From the NCBI GenBank assembly GCA_018262455.1, contig JAGSPR010000200.1, positions 1 through 16,396 on the forward strand: a stretch of DNA of 16,396 bases, read 5' to 3'. Position 1 is the first letter of the stretch; each line of letters opens with the position of its first letter. This stretch comes from Deltaproteobacteria bacterium (GTDB lineage Bacteria > Myxococcota > Polyangia > Haliangiales > Haliangiaceae). The notes beneath the pieces were generated by a model. The model was not told where the DNA came from and made no database searches. It saw only the letters and a program-made list of their open reading frames with translations. Of this stretch, positions 7,847-15,658 are shown one piece after another. A program made the position numbers and the translations under genes.

Positions 7847-8221
7847 ATGTTGACGCCCGAGCAGACCACCGAGCTCAAGACGCGCTTGCAAGCGGACCTC
7901 ACCCGACTCGGTGACCAGGCCCATAACGCGCTCGAGTTCACGATGAACCGCGACCGGGATCGGATCGGGCGAGACTCGATGGACGAGGCCACGGAGGAGG
8001 AGGTCTACGGGACCCAGCTCCGGCTGCATGACCGCGAGACGTTCCTGCTCGCCAAGATCCGGGAGGCGATGCAGCGCCTGGAGGCCGGGACCCTCGACGA
8101 CTGCGAGGAATGCGGGGAGCCGATCGGCTTCAAACGGCTGATGGCCAGACCCGTCACCACGTTGTGCTTCGAATGCAAGTCCGCGCGCGAGCAGGTTGAG
8201 GCGGACGAGCAGCCCGAATAG
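7847..8221 (+). CDS. dksA: DksA/TraR-family RNA polymerase-binding factor
   Basis: This 124-residue protein would insert a coiled coil into the RNA polymerase secondary channel and, with ppGpp, adjust initiation at stable-RNA and amino-acid promoters. The N-terminal helices form the coiled coil. Its tip reads DSMDEAT, keeping the Asp-x-x-Asp-x-Ala spacing of E. coli DksA (Asp43, Asp46, Ala48 here; Asp71, Asp74, Ala76 there), the residues needed for activity. A C4 zinc finger follows: Cys86-x2-Cys89-x17-Cys107-x2-Cys110, with the family-typical G.PIG..RL.ARP stretch. It is shorter than E. coli DksA (151) at the N-terminus but much longer than TraR. The ATG start has no ribosome site and a -10 box just upstream. 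The Ser/Thr kinase gene follows after 93 bases with its own likely promoter. Myxococcota often have several DksA paralogues, so the exact orthology is uncertain. Confidence 0.88.
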   Translation: MLTPEQTTELKTRLQADLTRLGDQAHNALEFTMNRDRDRIGRDSMDEATEEEVYGTQLRLHDRETFLLAKIREAMQRLEAGTLDDCEECGEPIGFKRLMARPVTTLCFECKSAREQVEADEQPE

Positions 8222-8270
8222 CGCTGGCAGAGGTCCCCGCCGAGGTCGTGACTGACTATCGCGCCACGCT

Positions 8271-8300
8271 TTGCTACCTCTCCGGAACCTCTGGTACTAT
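8271..8300 (+). promoter_or_regulatory. extended -10 promoter of the Ser/Thr kinase gene
   Basis: TTGCTA (8271-8276), an 18-base spacer, and TACTAT (8295-8300) preceded by TGG (8292-8294) make an extended -10 element. The start point would be near 8307, about eight bases before the ATG at 8315, leaving only a GGGG stretch as a possible ribosome contact. Confidence 0.5.
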
Positions 8301-8314
8301 TCTTGCCGTCGGGG

Positions 8315-9649
8315 ATGCGCGACCGTTATACGATCACCGAGCGGCTCGACCATGGCGGCATGGCGGAAGTCTTCCGTGGTGTCGCCGAGTCGATGGAGGG
8401 GTTCAAGAAGGCCGTCGCGATCAAGCGAATCCTTCCGAACCTGACGAAGAACCAGAAGTTCGTCGCGATGTTCCTCGACGAGGCGCGGCTCTCGCTGTTC
8501 CTCCAACATGCCAACATCGTTCAAGTCTTCGACATCTCGAAGACGCCGGACAACGCGTACTTCCTGGTCATGGAGTACGTCGATGGGTGCAACCTCAAGG
8601 GCCTCATCGAGCGCCAGAAGCAGAAGGCCAAGCGGATCGAGATCGGCCACACGATCTACGTGATGATCGAATGCTGCAAGGCGCTCCAGTACGCCCACAG
8701 CCTCGAGCATCCTGAGACCAACGAGCCGCTCGGGATCGTCCACCGCGACATCTCGCCGCCGAACATCCTGCTGTCCAAGAACGGCGAGATCAAGCTGGTC
8801 GATTTCGGGCTCGCCAAGGCCAACAGCCAGATCGAGTCCACCGATCCCGGCGTGGTGAAAGGCAAGTTCAGCTACCTGTCGCCCGAGGCTGCGAGCGGGC
8901 TCAGCGTCGACTGCCGCGCCGACGTGTTCGCCGTCGGGATCATCATGTGGGAGATGTTCACCGGCCGTCGCTTGTTCTATGGCGAGACCGACTACCAGAC
9001 CGTCGAGCTGGTGCGCCAGGCGAAGGTGCCGTCGATCGCGGCACTCAACCCCGAGATCGAGCCCGAGATCGAGCAGGTGGTGCGCAAGGCGCTCGCGCGC
9101 GACCCCGATGATCGTTACCAGAGCGCCAACGACTTCGGCGACGCGCTCTCCCAGTACCTGTTCAGCCGCCGGATGAAGGTCACGGCACGCGATATCTCGA
9201 ACCTGGTGCGCGACACGCAGGTCGAGATGATGCGCAAGCGGTCGTCTGCGCCCAAGGACTCGCTGATCGACGGCCTGATCCTCGACGAGATGCAGAAGAT
9301 GACGTCGCTCATCGACGGCAGCGAAGCCCCCGCGCAAGGGGATCAGGGTTCGATGAGCCTCGATCCCAGCCTGTTCGTCGACACCGCGGGGTGGTCCGGC
9401 GAGCTCGGGCTATCGACCCAGCAGACCCCGGCCAAGCGAAACCAGACCCCGACCCGACCGCCGAATCGAGGCAAACCAGGCGGAGCCCAGGCGCCGGGCG
9501 ACATCGAGTCCCTCGAGCAGATGCTCGAGCCCGATCGCACCGGTGTCCACAAGCGGGCCGCCGGCAAGCCGCCATGGGCGCTGATCGTGATCATCATGCT
9601 ACTGCTGGCCGCGGGCGCTGCGGTCGCCGTCGTCGTCGCGTTGCAGTAG
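8315..9649 (+). CDS. Ser/Thr protein kinase with C-terminal membrane anchor
   Basis: This 444-residue protein has an N-terminal Hanks-type kinase domain (about 4-285). It has a Gly-rich loop (LDHGGMAEVF), the ATP-anchoring Lys37 (AIK), the catalytic loop HRDISPPN with Asp145 and Asn150, metal-binding DFG Asp163, and the SPEA segment at Glu191. The catalytic loop has Ser where most kinases have Lys (HRDLKPxN), a variation common among myxobacterial kinases; the other key residues are present, so activity is expected. A linker of about 135 residues follows, with two SLIDG motifs and a Pro/Gln/Thr-rich stretch. A single hydrophobic helix (421-443) ends the protein with no extracytoplasmic domain, so it is tail-anchored with the kinase in the cytoplasm. 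The ATG at 8315 fits the usual kinase start (RYTITERL) better than a TTG at 8303. It faces the TPR gene, with 15 bases between the stops. Confidence 0.9.
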   Translation: MRDRYTITERLDHGGMAEVFRGVAESMEGFKKAVAIKRILPNLTKNQKFVAMFLDEARLSLFLQHANIVQVFDISKTPDNAYFLVMEYVDGCNLKGLIERQKQKAKRIEIGHTIYVMIECCKALQYAHSLEHPETNEPLGIVHRDISPPNILLSKNGEIKLVDFGLAKANSQIESTDPGVVKGKFSYLSPEAASGLSVDCRADVFAVGIIMWEMFTGRRLFYGETDYQTVELVRQAKVPSIAALNPEIEPEIEQVVRKALARDPDDRYQSANDFGDALSQYLFSRRMKVTARDISNLVRDTQVEMMRKRSSAPKDSLIDGLILDEMQKMTSLIDGSEAPAQGDQGSMSLDPSLFVDTAGWSGELGLSTQQTPAKRNQTPTRPPNRGKPGGAQAPGDIESLEQMLEPDRTGVHKRAAGKPPWALIVIIMLLLAAGAAVAVVVALQ

Positions 9650-9668
9650 CGCGCCTTCCGCCCGCTAC
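9646..9668. terminator. possible hairpin formed by both convergent stop codons
   Basis: GTAGCG (9646-9651) pairs with CGCTAC (9663-9668) around an 11-base loop. The TAG of the kinase gene (9647-9649) and the TAG of the minus-strand TPR gene (9667-9665) each lie inside a stem arm. There is no U tract, so termination is speculative. Confidence 0.3.
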
Positions 9669-12600
9669 AAGCCGCGGAGCTGGCGCAGCGCATCGCTATT
9701 GGGAGCCAGATCGCCAACCCGCGTGATCGTCTCCGCGAGCAGCTTGCGGTTGCCGAGCCGCGCCGCAAGGGTGCCCACCATGAGGTGGCCGTCGACGAGA
9801 TCGGGATTGTATTGCACGGCCTTCTGCGCCAGCCCGAGCGCCTGCTTTGGATCCTTCTCCTTGGCGATGTCGGCGGCGTACAGATAGGCGGCGTAGAGCG
9901 AAGGATCGGACGCGAGCGCAGCATCGAGCGCGTCGTTCGCGGCCGGATCGTCCTGCTTGTTGTACGCGGCGATCGCGCGCCCGAGGTGAGCCTGAGCGAG
10001 TCGCCGCGGCGAGGCCTTCTCGACCTCGAGCGCGATGCGCGCGGTCTCGTAGGCCTTGAGGGCCTCGTCCCCATTGCTGAGCAGGAGCTTGCCGGCGACG
10101 ATCTGCGCCTCGGGCCGGGACTTGAGCTGCTTGGGCGCGAGCTGTTTCACGCGATCGCCGAGCCGGACCTGCTTGTCGTCGGCGGCCACCACGTCGGCCG
10201 CGAGCAGGAACGTCTCGGCGTCATCGCCGCACGTCTCGAGCGCCCTGGCGAGCGCGGTGGTCGCTCCGGCGTAGTCGCCCTTGCGCAGGGCGAGTCGCCC
10301 GCGCTCGCGATCGAGCATCCAGCGCGTGACCTTAGTCATCTTGTCGACCCGTTCGAGCAGCGCTTCCGCGCCCTTGTGGTCGCCGGCGAGCATCCGGGCC
10401 CGTGCCCCATGAAGCAACAGCGCCGACGAGGGGGTATCACCGGCGTTCTTGATCAGCTCATCGAGCGTGTCGCGGCCGCCAGATGGGTCGCGGTCTTCGA
10501 TCTGGAGCAGCGCGCCCTCGAGCTTGGCGTCGTCGTTCCCTCGCCGGCTCGCCTCACCATAGGCGGTGCGTGCCGAGCGGATGTCTCCGATGTCGCGGTA
10601 GATCCGCGCGAGCTCGAGCTGCGCCCGTGGCACATCGACGCCCGGCGGACCTGCGACGACGCGCTCGAGGATCGCCCTGGCCTTGTCGCGCAAGCCAGGG
10701 TCCTGCTGGGCGCGCAGCACCGCGGCATAGACGGTCGCGAGCTGCGGGCTCGCCACGCTCGGATTGAACGGCGGCTCGAGCTTCTCGATCCGTGCAATGG
10801 CTTCCCCGACCGAGCCCTCCGCCACGTGGACCCAGAGTCGCCCCGCCAGCGCGGGCTCGAAGTTCTTGGAGCGCTTGAGCGCGGCCTCGAAGTCGGTGCG
10901 AGCCTCATCTAGGTTGCCGAGCGTGAGCTCGATCTGACCACGCACCGAGAGCGCCCCCGCCAGCTCGTTGATTCCCGAGGTCTTCGAGATGATATCGAGC
11001 GCGTCGGCGGGCTTGCCCTGCGCGAGGAGGATCTGAGCCATGCCGATCCGGGCACGACTGCTCGTTGGCCAACCGCTGAGGGCTCCCTCGGCCGCGGCGC
11101 GCGCGCCGCCGAGCTCGCCGAGCATGTAGAGCGTCTCGACCGCCTGCTCGGCGAACCGTTGCTCGTCGTAGTGGACCGCCAGCGCGGCGCGGACGTCGGC
11201 CTGCGCCGCCGTGAGGTCGTTGCGAGCGAAGTCGACCTGCGCGAGCGCGAGGTCGGCGAATGCGACCTGCGCCGGCGAGACCCCGCCCGCCTGATCGGCG
11301 AGCGACTTCTGCCCCTCGCTGACGACCTTCTGGAGCTTGCCACGGACCTCGTTGCCCAGCGGACCGCCCTGGGTGATCTGCCCGCTGACCGCGAGCACCA
11401 TGCCGCGCTCGATCACGGCCGCCGGATAGTCCGGAGACGATGACTGGTCGGCGGCGGTCGCGGTTCGCCACGCCGCGGTCGCCTTGTCGAGAGTGGTGAG
11501 AGCATCCTTCCACTGCGAGGCTTCTGCGTAGGCATGCGCGAGCCCGACGCCGTAGATCGGACGACCATCGCGCTCGAACGCCTTCGTGAGGTTCTTGATC
11601 GCCTCGGCGGTGTCACCTGCGAGCAGCGCGGCCTGCCCGCTCACATACTGGGCCGCGGCGTCAGTGGGGGATCCCGCGGTCGCGCGATCCGCCGCAGATC
11701 GCGCCGCCTTCGCATCGGACACGGCGAGCGCGAGGTAGGCTGCCGCGAGATCGGCATCGAGGCCGGGCTGACCTGCCAGGCCCTCCACTGCCGCGCGCGC
11801 GTCGGCGACGCCGTCCCCGAACTCGAACGCGACCAGGGCCCGCGTCCGTGCGAGCGTGGCCAGGTTGTCCGGCGTGGACGAGGCCTGCGCGATGCCGGCG
11901 AGCCGATCGCGTGCACCGATCCAGCCCTTCCAGGTATCCCCCTTCGCGAGCGCGACCGCTTCGTCGCGACGCTCGCCGATCTGCTTGCGAAGGCGGATCG
12001 CGCGGATCTGAAACCCGGCAAACACGCCACCGCCGATCACGAGCCCACCGATCAGGATCCAGATCACGAGCTGGAACCGGGGCCGGGCACGGCGCTGCCC
12101 GGTGCGTGGTCCCTTCACACCCGACAGGCTCGCCGGGTCGATCGACGCGGCGCTCTCGTAGCCAAACATGTTCGGCCTGCGCGGATCCGCTGCCGCCGTT
12201 GGCTGCTGGGCAGGGCCAATCTCCGTCGGTCGAGCCGCGGCCGGCGAGTACGGCATCGGCTGCGCGAACTGCAGCGGCGGCGGCGGCAACGCCGAGACGA
12301 CGGTTGGCGCCCCCCCGAGCGGATTGTGGCGCGGCGGCGGCGGCGGCGGCTGGGGGAGCGGCGGCGGCGGCCCCATCTGCGTCATGCGCGGGGCGTTCGC
12401 CAGCATCTGCGCGAGGTGGGCAGGCGGCGCCAGAGCGGCCGGGGGCTCGGCTGGCCGATTCGCCGCCGGGGCCGGGTAGGCATCGAGCGGCCCCGAAGGC
12501 AGCTTGATGGCGTTCCGGACCGCGGTGGCAGGCCCGGGCTTGCGCGCCGGCTCGGGCTTGCGCGCCGGCTCGGGCTTGCGCGCCGGCTGGTGGGCGCTCG

Positions 12601-13453
12601 TCTCTTCGACGTCCATGACCTCGTCGTCGTCGAGCTCGATGGACGAGATGTCGGCCTTCTGGAGCGGCTTGACCGGCCGCTGCTGGCCCAAGGAGCTGCG
12701 CCCCGCGCTGCTCGCGGGCTTGCCAGGCGCTGGCGCGGATCGCGATGCGACCTGACCGGGCTTCCTGGCATCCTGACCCGCAGCCCTGCCTAGCCGGGGC
12801 GGGGCTGCCACGTCACCAAAATCGTCGTCGAGCTCGACGCCATCGATGTCCGGGTCGACCTCGACCGTACCCGAGCGATCACCTCTCGCGGGGGCGCTCA
12901 CCGCGGCGGGGCGGACAGGCTTCGGCTTGGCTTGTGGGACGGCCAGCGAGGCCGGCCGGGGATAGCCAACGGTGTCCCCGAGGTCCTCCCCGAGGTCCTG
13001 GTCCGCTGTCCCTTCGGTGGGACGCGGGTAGTGCTTGGTGCTCTCGGTGCCACCGACGAACCCGACCGCCGGATGGATCGCCGTGACCGCCGGCCGCCCC
13101 ATCGCGTGCTGCACCTCGGAGAGCAAGCCAGCGATCTTCGGATCGGCGGGAGACAGCGTCCGAGCACGTTGCAGCACCTCGAGTGCGCCGTGCGGATCAC
13201 CCTTGCGCAGCAGCGCCTCGCCCTTCAAGACCTGCGCCGGCGTCGACCCATGATCGAGCTCGAGCGCGACCCGCATCTCGGCGAGCACCTCGTCGTAGCG
13301 CTTGAGCGCCAGCAGGGCCTGACCGAGCACGACTCTGCCCTCGACGGTGGTAGGCCTTCCGAGCAGTCCCAGGCGACAGACCTTGACGGCCTCCTGGTAC
13401 TGCCCGGCGCTAACCAGCGCCTGACCGCGGGTGACGAAGTCGCTCTGCGACAC
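9665..13453 (-). CDS. Large single-pass membrane TPR protein
   Basis: This 1262-residue protein has three parts. Residues 1-120 are TPR helices (VTRGQALVSAGQYQEAVKVC and following) and start without a signal peptide. Residues 125-455 are low-complexity and Pro/Ala-rich, with two acidic (V/I)ELDDD motifs (about 206-211 and 272-277), a triple ARKPEP repeat (291-308) and a polyproline run (362-374). A single membrane helix lies at 461-482, flanked by basic residues. Residues 490-1262 are a long array of TPR-like helix pairs. Topology is probably N-terminus in the cytoplasm, large TPR array outside, but basic residues on both sides make this uncertain. A scaffold role is likely; no catalytic motif is seen. 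The GTG at 13453 is the first sensible start; its GAG is too close to act as a ribosome site, and TAACAT at 13469-13464 could be a -10 box. It lies 62 bases after the small lipoprotein gene, possibly in one operon. Confidence 0.82.
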   Translation of the reverse strand: MSQSDFVTRGQALVSAGQYQEAVKVCRLGLLGRPTTVEGRVVLGQALLALKRYDEVLAEMRVALELDHGSTPAQVLKGEALLRKGDPHGALEVLQRARTLSPADPKIAGLLSEVQHAMGRPAVTAIHPAVGFVGGTESTKHYPRPTEGTADQDLGEDLGDTVGYPRPASLAVPQAKPKPVRPAAVSAPARGDRSGTVEVDPDIDGVELDDDFGDVAAPPRLGRAAGQDARKPGQVASRSAPAPGKPASSAGRSSLGQQRPVKPLQKADISSIELDDDEVMDVEETSAHQPARKPEPARKPEPARKPGPATAVRNAIKLPSGPLDAYPAPAANRPAEPPAALAPPAHLAQMLANAPRMTQMGPPPPLPQPPPPPPRHNPLGGAPTVVSALPPPPLQFAQPMPYSPAAARPTEIGPAQQPTAAADPRRPNMFGYESAASIDPASLSGVKGPRTGQRRARPRFQLVIWILIGGLVIGGGVFAGFQIRAIRLRKQIGERRDEAVALAKGDTWKGWIGARDRLAGIAQASSTPDNLATLARTRALVAFEFGDGVADARAAVEGLAGQPGLDADLAAAYLALAVSDAKAARSAADRATAGSPTDAAAQYVSGQAALLAGDTAEAIKNLTKAFERDGRPIYGVGLAHAYAEASQWKDALTTLDKATAAWRTATAADQSSSPDYPAAVIERGMVLAVSGQITQGGPLGNEVRGKLQKVVSEGQKSLADQAGGVSPAQVAFADLALAQVDFARNDLTAAQADVRAALAVHYDEQRFAEQAVETLYMLGELGGARAAAEGALSGWPTSSRARIGMAQILLAQGKPADALDIISKTSGINELAGALSVRGQIELTLGNLDEARTDFEAALKRSKNFEPALAGRLWVHVAEGSVGEAIARIEKLEPPFNPSVASPQLATVYAAVLRAQQDPGLRDKARAILERVVAGPPGVDVPRAQLELARIYRDIGDIRSARTAYGEASRRGNDDAKLEGALLQIEDRDPSGGRDTLDELIKNAGDTPSSALLLHGARARMLAGDHKGAEALLERVDKMTKVTRWMLDRERGRLALRKGDYAGATTALARALETCGDDAETFLLAADVVAADDKQVRLGDRVKQLAPKQLKSRPEAQIVAGKLLLSNGDEALKAYETARIALEVEKASPRRLAQAHLGRAIAAYNKQDDPAANDALDAALASDPSLYAAYLYAADIAKEKDPKQALGLAQKAVQYNPDLVDGHLMVGTLAARLGNRKLLAETITRVGDLAPNSDALRQLRGL
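12535..12588. repeat. three exact 18-bp tandem repeats inside the TPR gene
   Basis: The unit cgggcttgcgcgccggct occurs three times head to tail (12535-12552, 12553-12570, 12571-12588) with no mismatch. Being a multiple of three, it encodes the repeated hexapeptide ARKPEP on the minus strand without breaking the frame. Copy number could vary by replication slippage. Confidence 0.95.
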
Positions 13454-13515
13454 CTCGGATGGAATGTTACCTCGACCTGGGTGTAGGCGGCGAATCGACC
13501 CGAAAGATGTGCGGA

Positions 13516-13938
13516 TCAGTCAGTGGATGGCTCGGGGAGCCCGGGCATCTCGGCGCCACGAACCCTTGCTTCTTGGACCATGAACCACAGCTTGCCATGC
13601 CGTTCCCAGGTCTGGAGGGCGTGGGTCTCCCGCAGCGTCCCCTCGGAATCCCGGTACCAGGACAGCTTGAGGTGGACCCGGGCGGCTTTCGGGCCTCGCG
13701 CATCGACGTTGACGACCTCGTAATCCGAGATCTTGATGTCGTCCGACCGCTCGTCCATGTCGTTGACGAACTGGGATCGCTCGCGCGCCGGGATCTTGGC
13801 GGCGGCGACCTCGTAGCGGCCCCAGCGGACGCCATCGTTGAAGCTGCGGATCGAGTCGCCCAGGGTGTCGGCGTCCCGCTGGGCGGCGCCGCAGGCCGCG
13901 AGCGTGGCGACGACGAGCATGGCTAGCGTGCGGGTCAT
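13516..13938 (-). CDS. Small lipoprotein coupled to the flippase
   Basis: This 140-residue protein has a hydrophobic N-terminus and a lipobox LAAC at Cys16, so it should be a lipid-anchored envelope protein. The mature part alternates a helical N-terminal half (SIRSFNDGVRWGRYEVAAAKI) and a beta-rich C-terminal half containing a DYEV.NV segment and a W(Y/F).-type strand pair. This resembles a small alpha+beta NTF2-like fold, but I do not recognise the family. Its ATG overlaps the flippase stop in an ATGA (13938-13935), and a strong GGAGGAG lies seven bases upstream inside the last flippase codons. Translational coupling, and so a shared function, is likely. It could be an accessory factor for the exported polymer; that is inference. 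Confidence 0.8.
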   Translation of the reverse strand: MTRTLAMLVVATLAACGAAQRDADTLGDSIRSFNDGVRWGRYEVAAAKIPARERSQFVNDMDERSDDIKISDYEVVNVDARGPKAARVHLKLSWYRDSEGTLRETHALQTWERHGKLWFMVQEARVRGAEMPGLPEPSTD

Positions 13939-15590
13939 GGTTCAGCTCCTCCGGCGGCTCGCTTCTTGCGAACGGCCTTGATTGCCTGCAGGTCGCGCGG
14001 CCCGAGCTCGCGGGTCGCGATCAAGACGACGAGGAACGTCAGCCCGACGATCACGGCCTCGACCAGGGTCATCAGCTTGCCGTGAAACGGGACCACCCGA
14101 CCGACCGCGAGCGATGAGAAGGTCGCGATCGCGATCCGCACGAAGCTCGCCAGCGGCACGAAGGCGCCGAGCTTTCGGTACATGATCCAACCCGACGCGA
14201 CCGCGGCGACCCCCATCGCGCCGGCGCTCACCGACGCGGCGACCTCGAGCGTGCAGTCGTGCTCGATCGCGATCGGGATCGCGATCCAGTTGCCGACGAT
14301 GGACACCGTCACGGCGATCGCGGCCACCACGACCGCCGGGCGCGTCAGGCCCGCGCTGTTGAGGATCGTCCCGTTGATCGCGAACATGCTGAACGCGACG
14401 TTGCCGAGCGCGAGCGGCACGAGCGCGGTCGCGCCCAGCTCGACGTAGTCCTGCGCGTAGACCAGACCGAGCATGTCCGCCGGGTTGGCCGCCATGACGA
14501 CGGAGATCGCCATCGCGAACACCAGCGAGTACCGCGAGGTCACGCGGATGTAGCCCCGCGTGGTCTCCTTGTCCTCGGTGAACGTCGATCGCGAGATCAG
14601 GGGGAAGATCACGAAGGTCGCCGCGATGATCGCCTGGTACGACAACCGCGCGACGTTCTGCACCGCCGCGTAGTACGCGTTCTGGACATCCGCGAGGTCG
14701 GTCGCCTTGGCGAAGTACCCGCTCACGCGGACTGGCCATGACGAGGTGCCGGTCGCGGCAGGCCACACGCGATCGATGCTGGCGGCCAGCTCGTGCGCAT
14801 GCTCCGAGAAGTAGACGGTGGCGAACCGCTTGATGAGGATCGTGTCGATGAACATCAACGCGTTGAACAGCGTCAGGTACACGGCGACGCCGATGAAGTA
14901 GCGGACCAGCGGGCGAACCGGCATGCGCTCGCGCGCGCCCGTCCGCGGCAGCCCGACCCACACGATCGCGGCGCACAGGATCACGCCCACCGCGGCGACC
15001 CAGCCGCCGATGACGCCGACCACCCCGAGCCCCGCCATCGCCATCCCGATCAGGCCCGCGACGCGCAGGGTCGCGAACATGATGTCGAGACCGGCCTGCT
15101 TGTGGAACTGGTGCAGCCCGTTCGCCGTCCCGACGAACACCGCGTAGAACGAGTAGCCGCCCATGATGAGGCCAGCGAGCATCAGCGGCGCGGTCTTGCT
15201 GGTGTCGAGCAGCACGAGCCACGACACCAGCGGGGCGAGCGCGATGAACGCGACCGCGATCGGCAGGCCGATCCGGACGTGCATCCGTAGCCCGGCGGCC
15301 TGGACCTCGCGAGCCTTTCCCGGGTTCTGCACCGAGAACCGCGACACGGTCTGGATCGTGCCGGTGACCACGACGTTGTTGACGAACGACGCGATGCTCG
15401 AGACCAGGCTGAAGCTGCCGAACGCGCCGCGCGACAGGATCGCGGGCAGCCGGATCTGGACGAACAGCCCCGACGCCATGAAGTAGAACTTCGCGAACGC
15501 GATGAACAGGACGCCGCGTCCTGCCCCGGTGGACCCTCCGCGCTCGTCGGGCGCTGGCTCGGTCTTTGGCGCGGGCTCTGGCTCGGTCAT
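13935..15590 (-). CDS. MOP-superfamily polysaccharide flippase (Wzx/MurJ-like)
   Basis: This 551-residue polytopic inner-membrane protein has about 12-14 hydrophobic helices. After a Pro/Glu-rich cytoplasmic N-terminus (1-20), it follows the oligosaccharide flippase pattern: first helix with VQIRLPAILSRGAFGSFSLV, later FVIFPLISR, a GNVAFSMFAINGTILNSAGLTRPAV segment and a basic C-terminal tail (RKKRAAGGAEP). Such proteins move undecaprenyl-linked saccharides across the inner membrane for capsule, exopolysaccharide or O-antigen assembly. An insertion of about 40 residues (roughly 258-300) sits between DTILIKRF and NAYYAAVQNVARL, where the family usually has a short loop. No glycosyltransferase or polymerase gene lies within the window, so the substrate is unknown. 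No clear ribosome site precedes the ATG at 15590; the upstream lipoprotein gene ends 68 bases before it and read-through is possible. Confidence 0.85.
   Translation of the reverse strand: MTEPEPAPKTEPAPDERGGSTGAGRGVLFIAFAKFYFMASGLFVQIRLPAILSRGAFGSFSLVSSIASFVNNVVVTGTIQTVSRFSVQNPGKAREVQAAGLRMHVRIGLPIAVAFIALAPLVSWLVLLDTSKTAPLMLAGLIMGGYSFYAVFVGTANGLHQFHKQAGLDIMFATLRVAGLIGMAMAGLGVVGVIGGWVAAVGVILCAAIVWVGLPRTGARERMPVRPLVRYFIGVAVYLTLFNALMFIDTILIKRFATVYFSEHAHELAASIDRVWPAATGTSSWPVRVSGYFAKATDLADVQNAYYAAVQNVARLSYQAIIAATFVIFPLISRSTFTEDKETTRGYIRVTSRYSLVFAMAISVVMAANPADMLGLVYAQDYVELGATALVPLALGNVAFSMFAINGTILNSAGLTRPAVVVAAIAVTVSIVGNWIAIPIAIEHDCTLEVAASVSAGAMGVAAVASGWIMYRKLGAFVPLASFVRIAIATFSSLAVGRVVPFHGKLMTLVEAVIVGLTFLVVLIATRELGPRDLQAIKAVRKKRAAGGAEP
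13946..13952 (-). promoter_or_regulatory. ribosome binding site of the coupled lipoprotein gene
   Basis: GGAGGAG on the minus strand (13952-13946) lies seven bases before the ATG at 13938. It is encoded within the Gly-Ala-Glu-Pro end of the flippase, so ribosomes finishing the flippase can reinitiate at the ATGA overlap. Confidence 0.75.
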
Positions 15591-15658
15591 CGTCGGTCAG
15601 CCGGACCACGCCGGTCTCTCCGGGTAACACGCGGCCCGGCAGACCGGCAACTTCCCGG

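Noticed and set aside
12535..12588. CRISPR-like array
   Set aside because: The three units are directly adjacent without spacers, are only 18 bases long and lie inside a coding frame.
13942..15630. Minus-strand frame of 562 codons overlapping the flippase
   Set aside because: The product is Arg/Asp/Gly-rich with no hydrophobic helices, a typical shifted-frame shadow; the other frame encodes a clear polytopic membrane protein.
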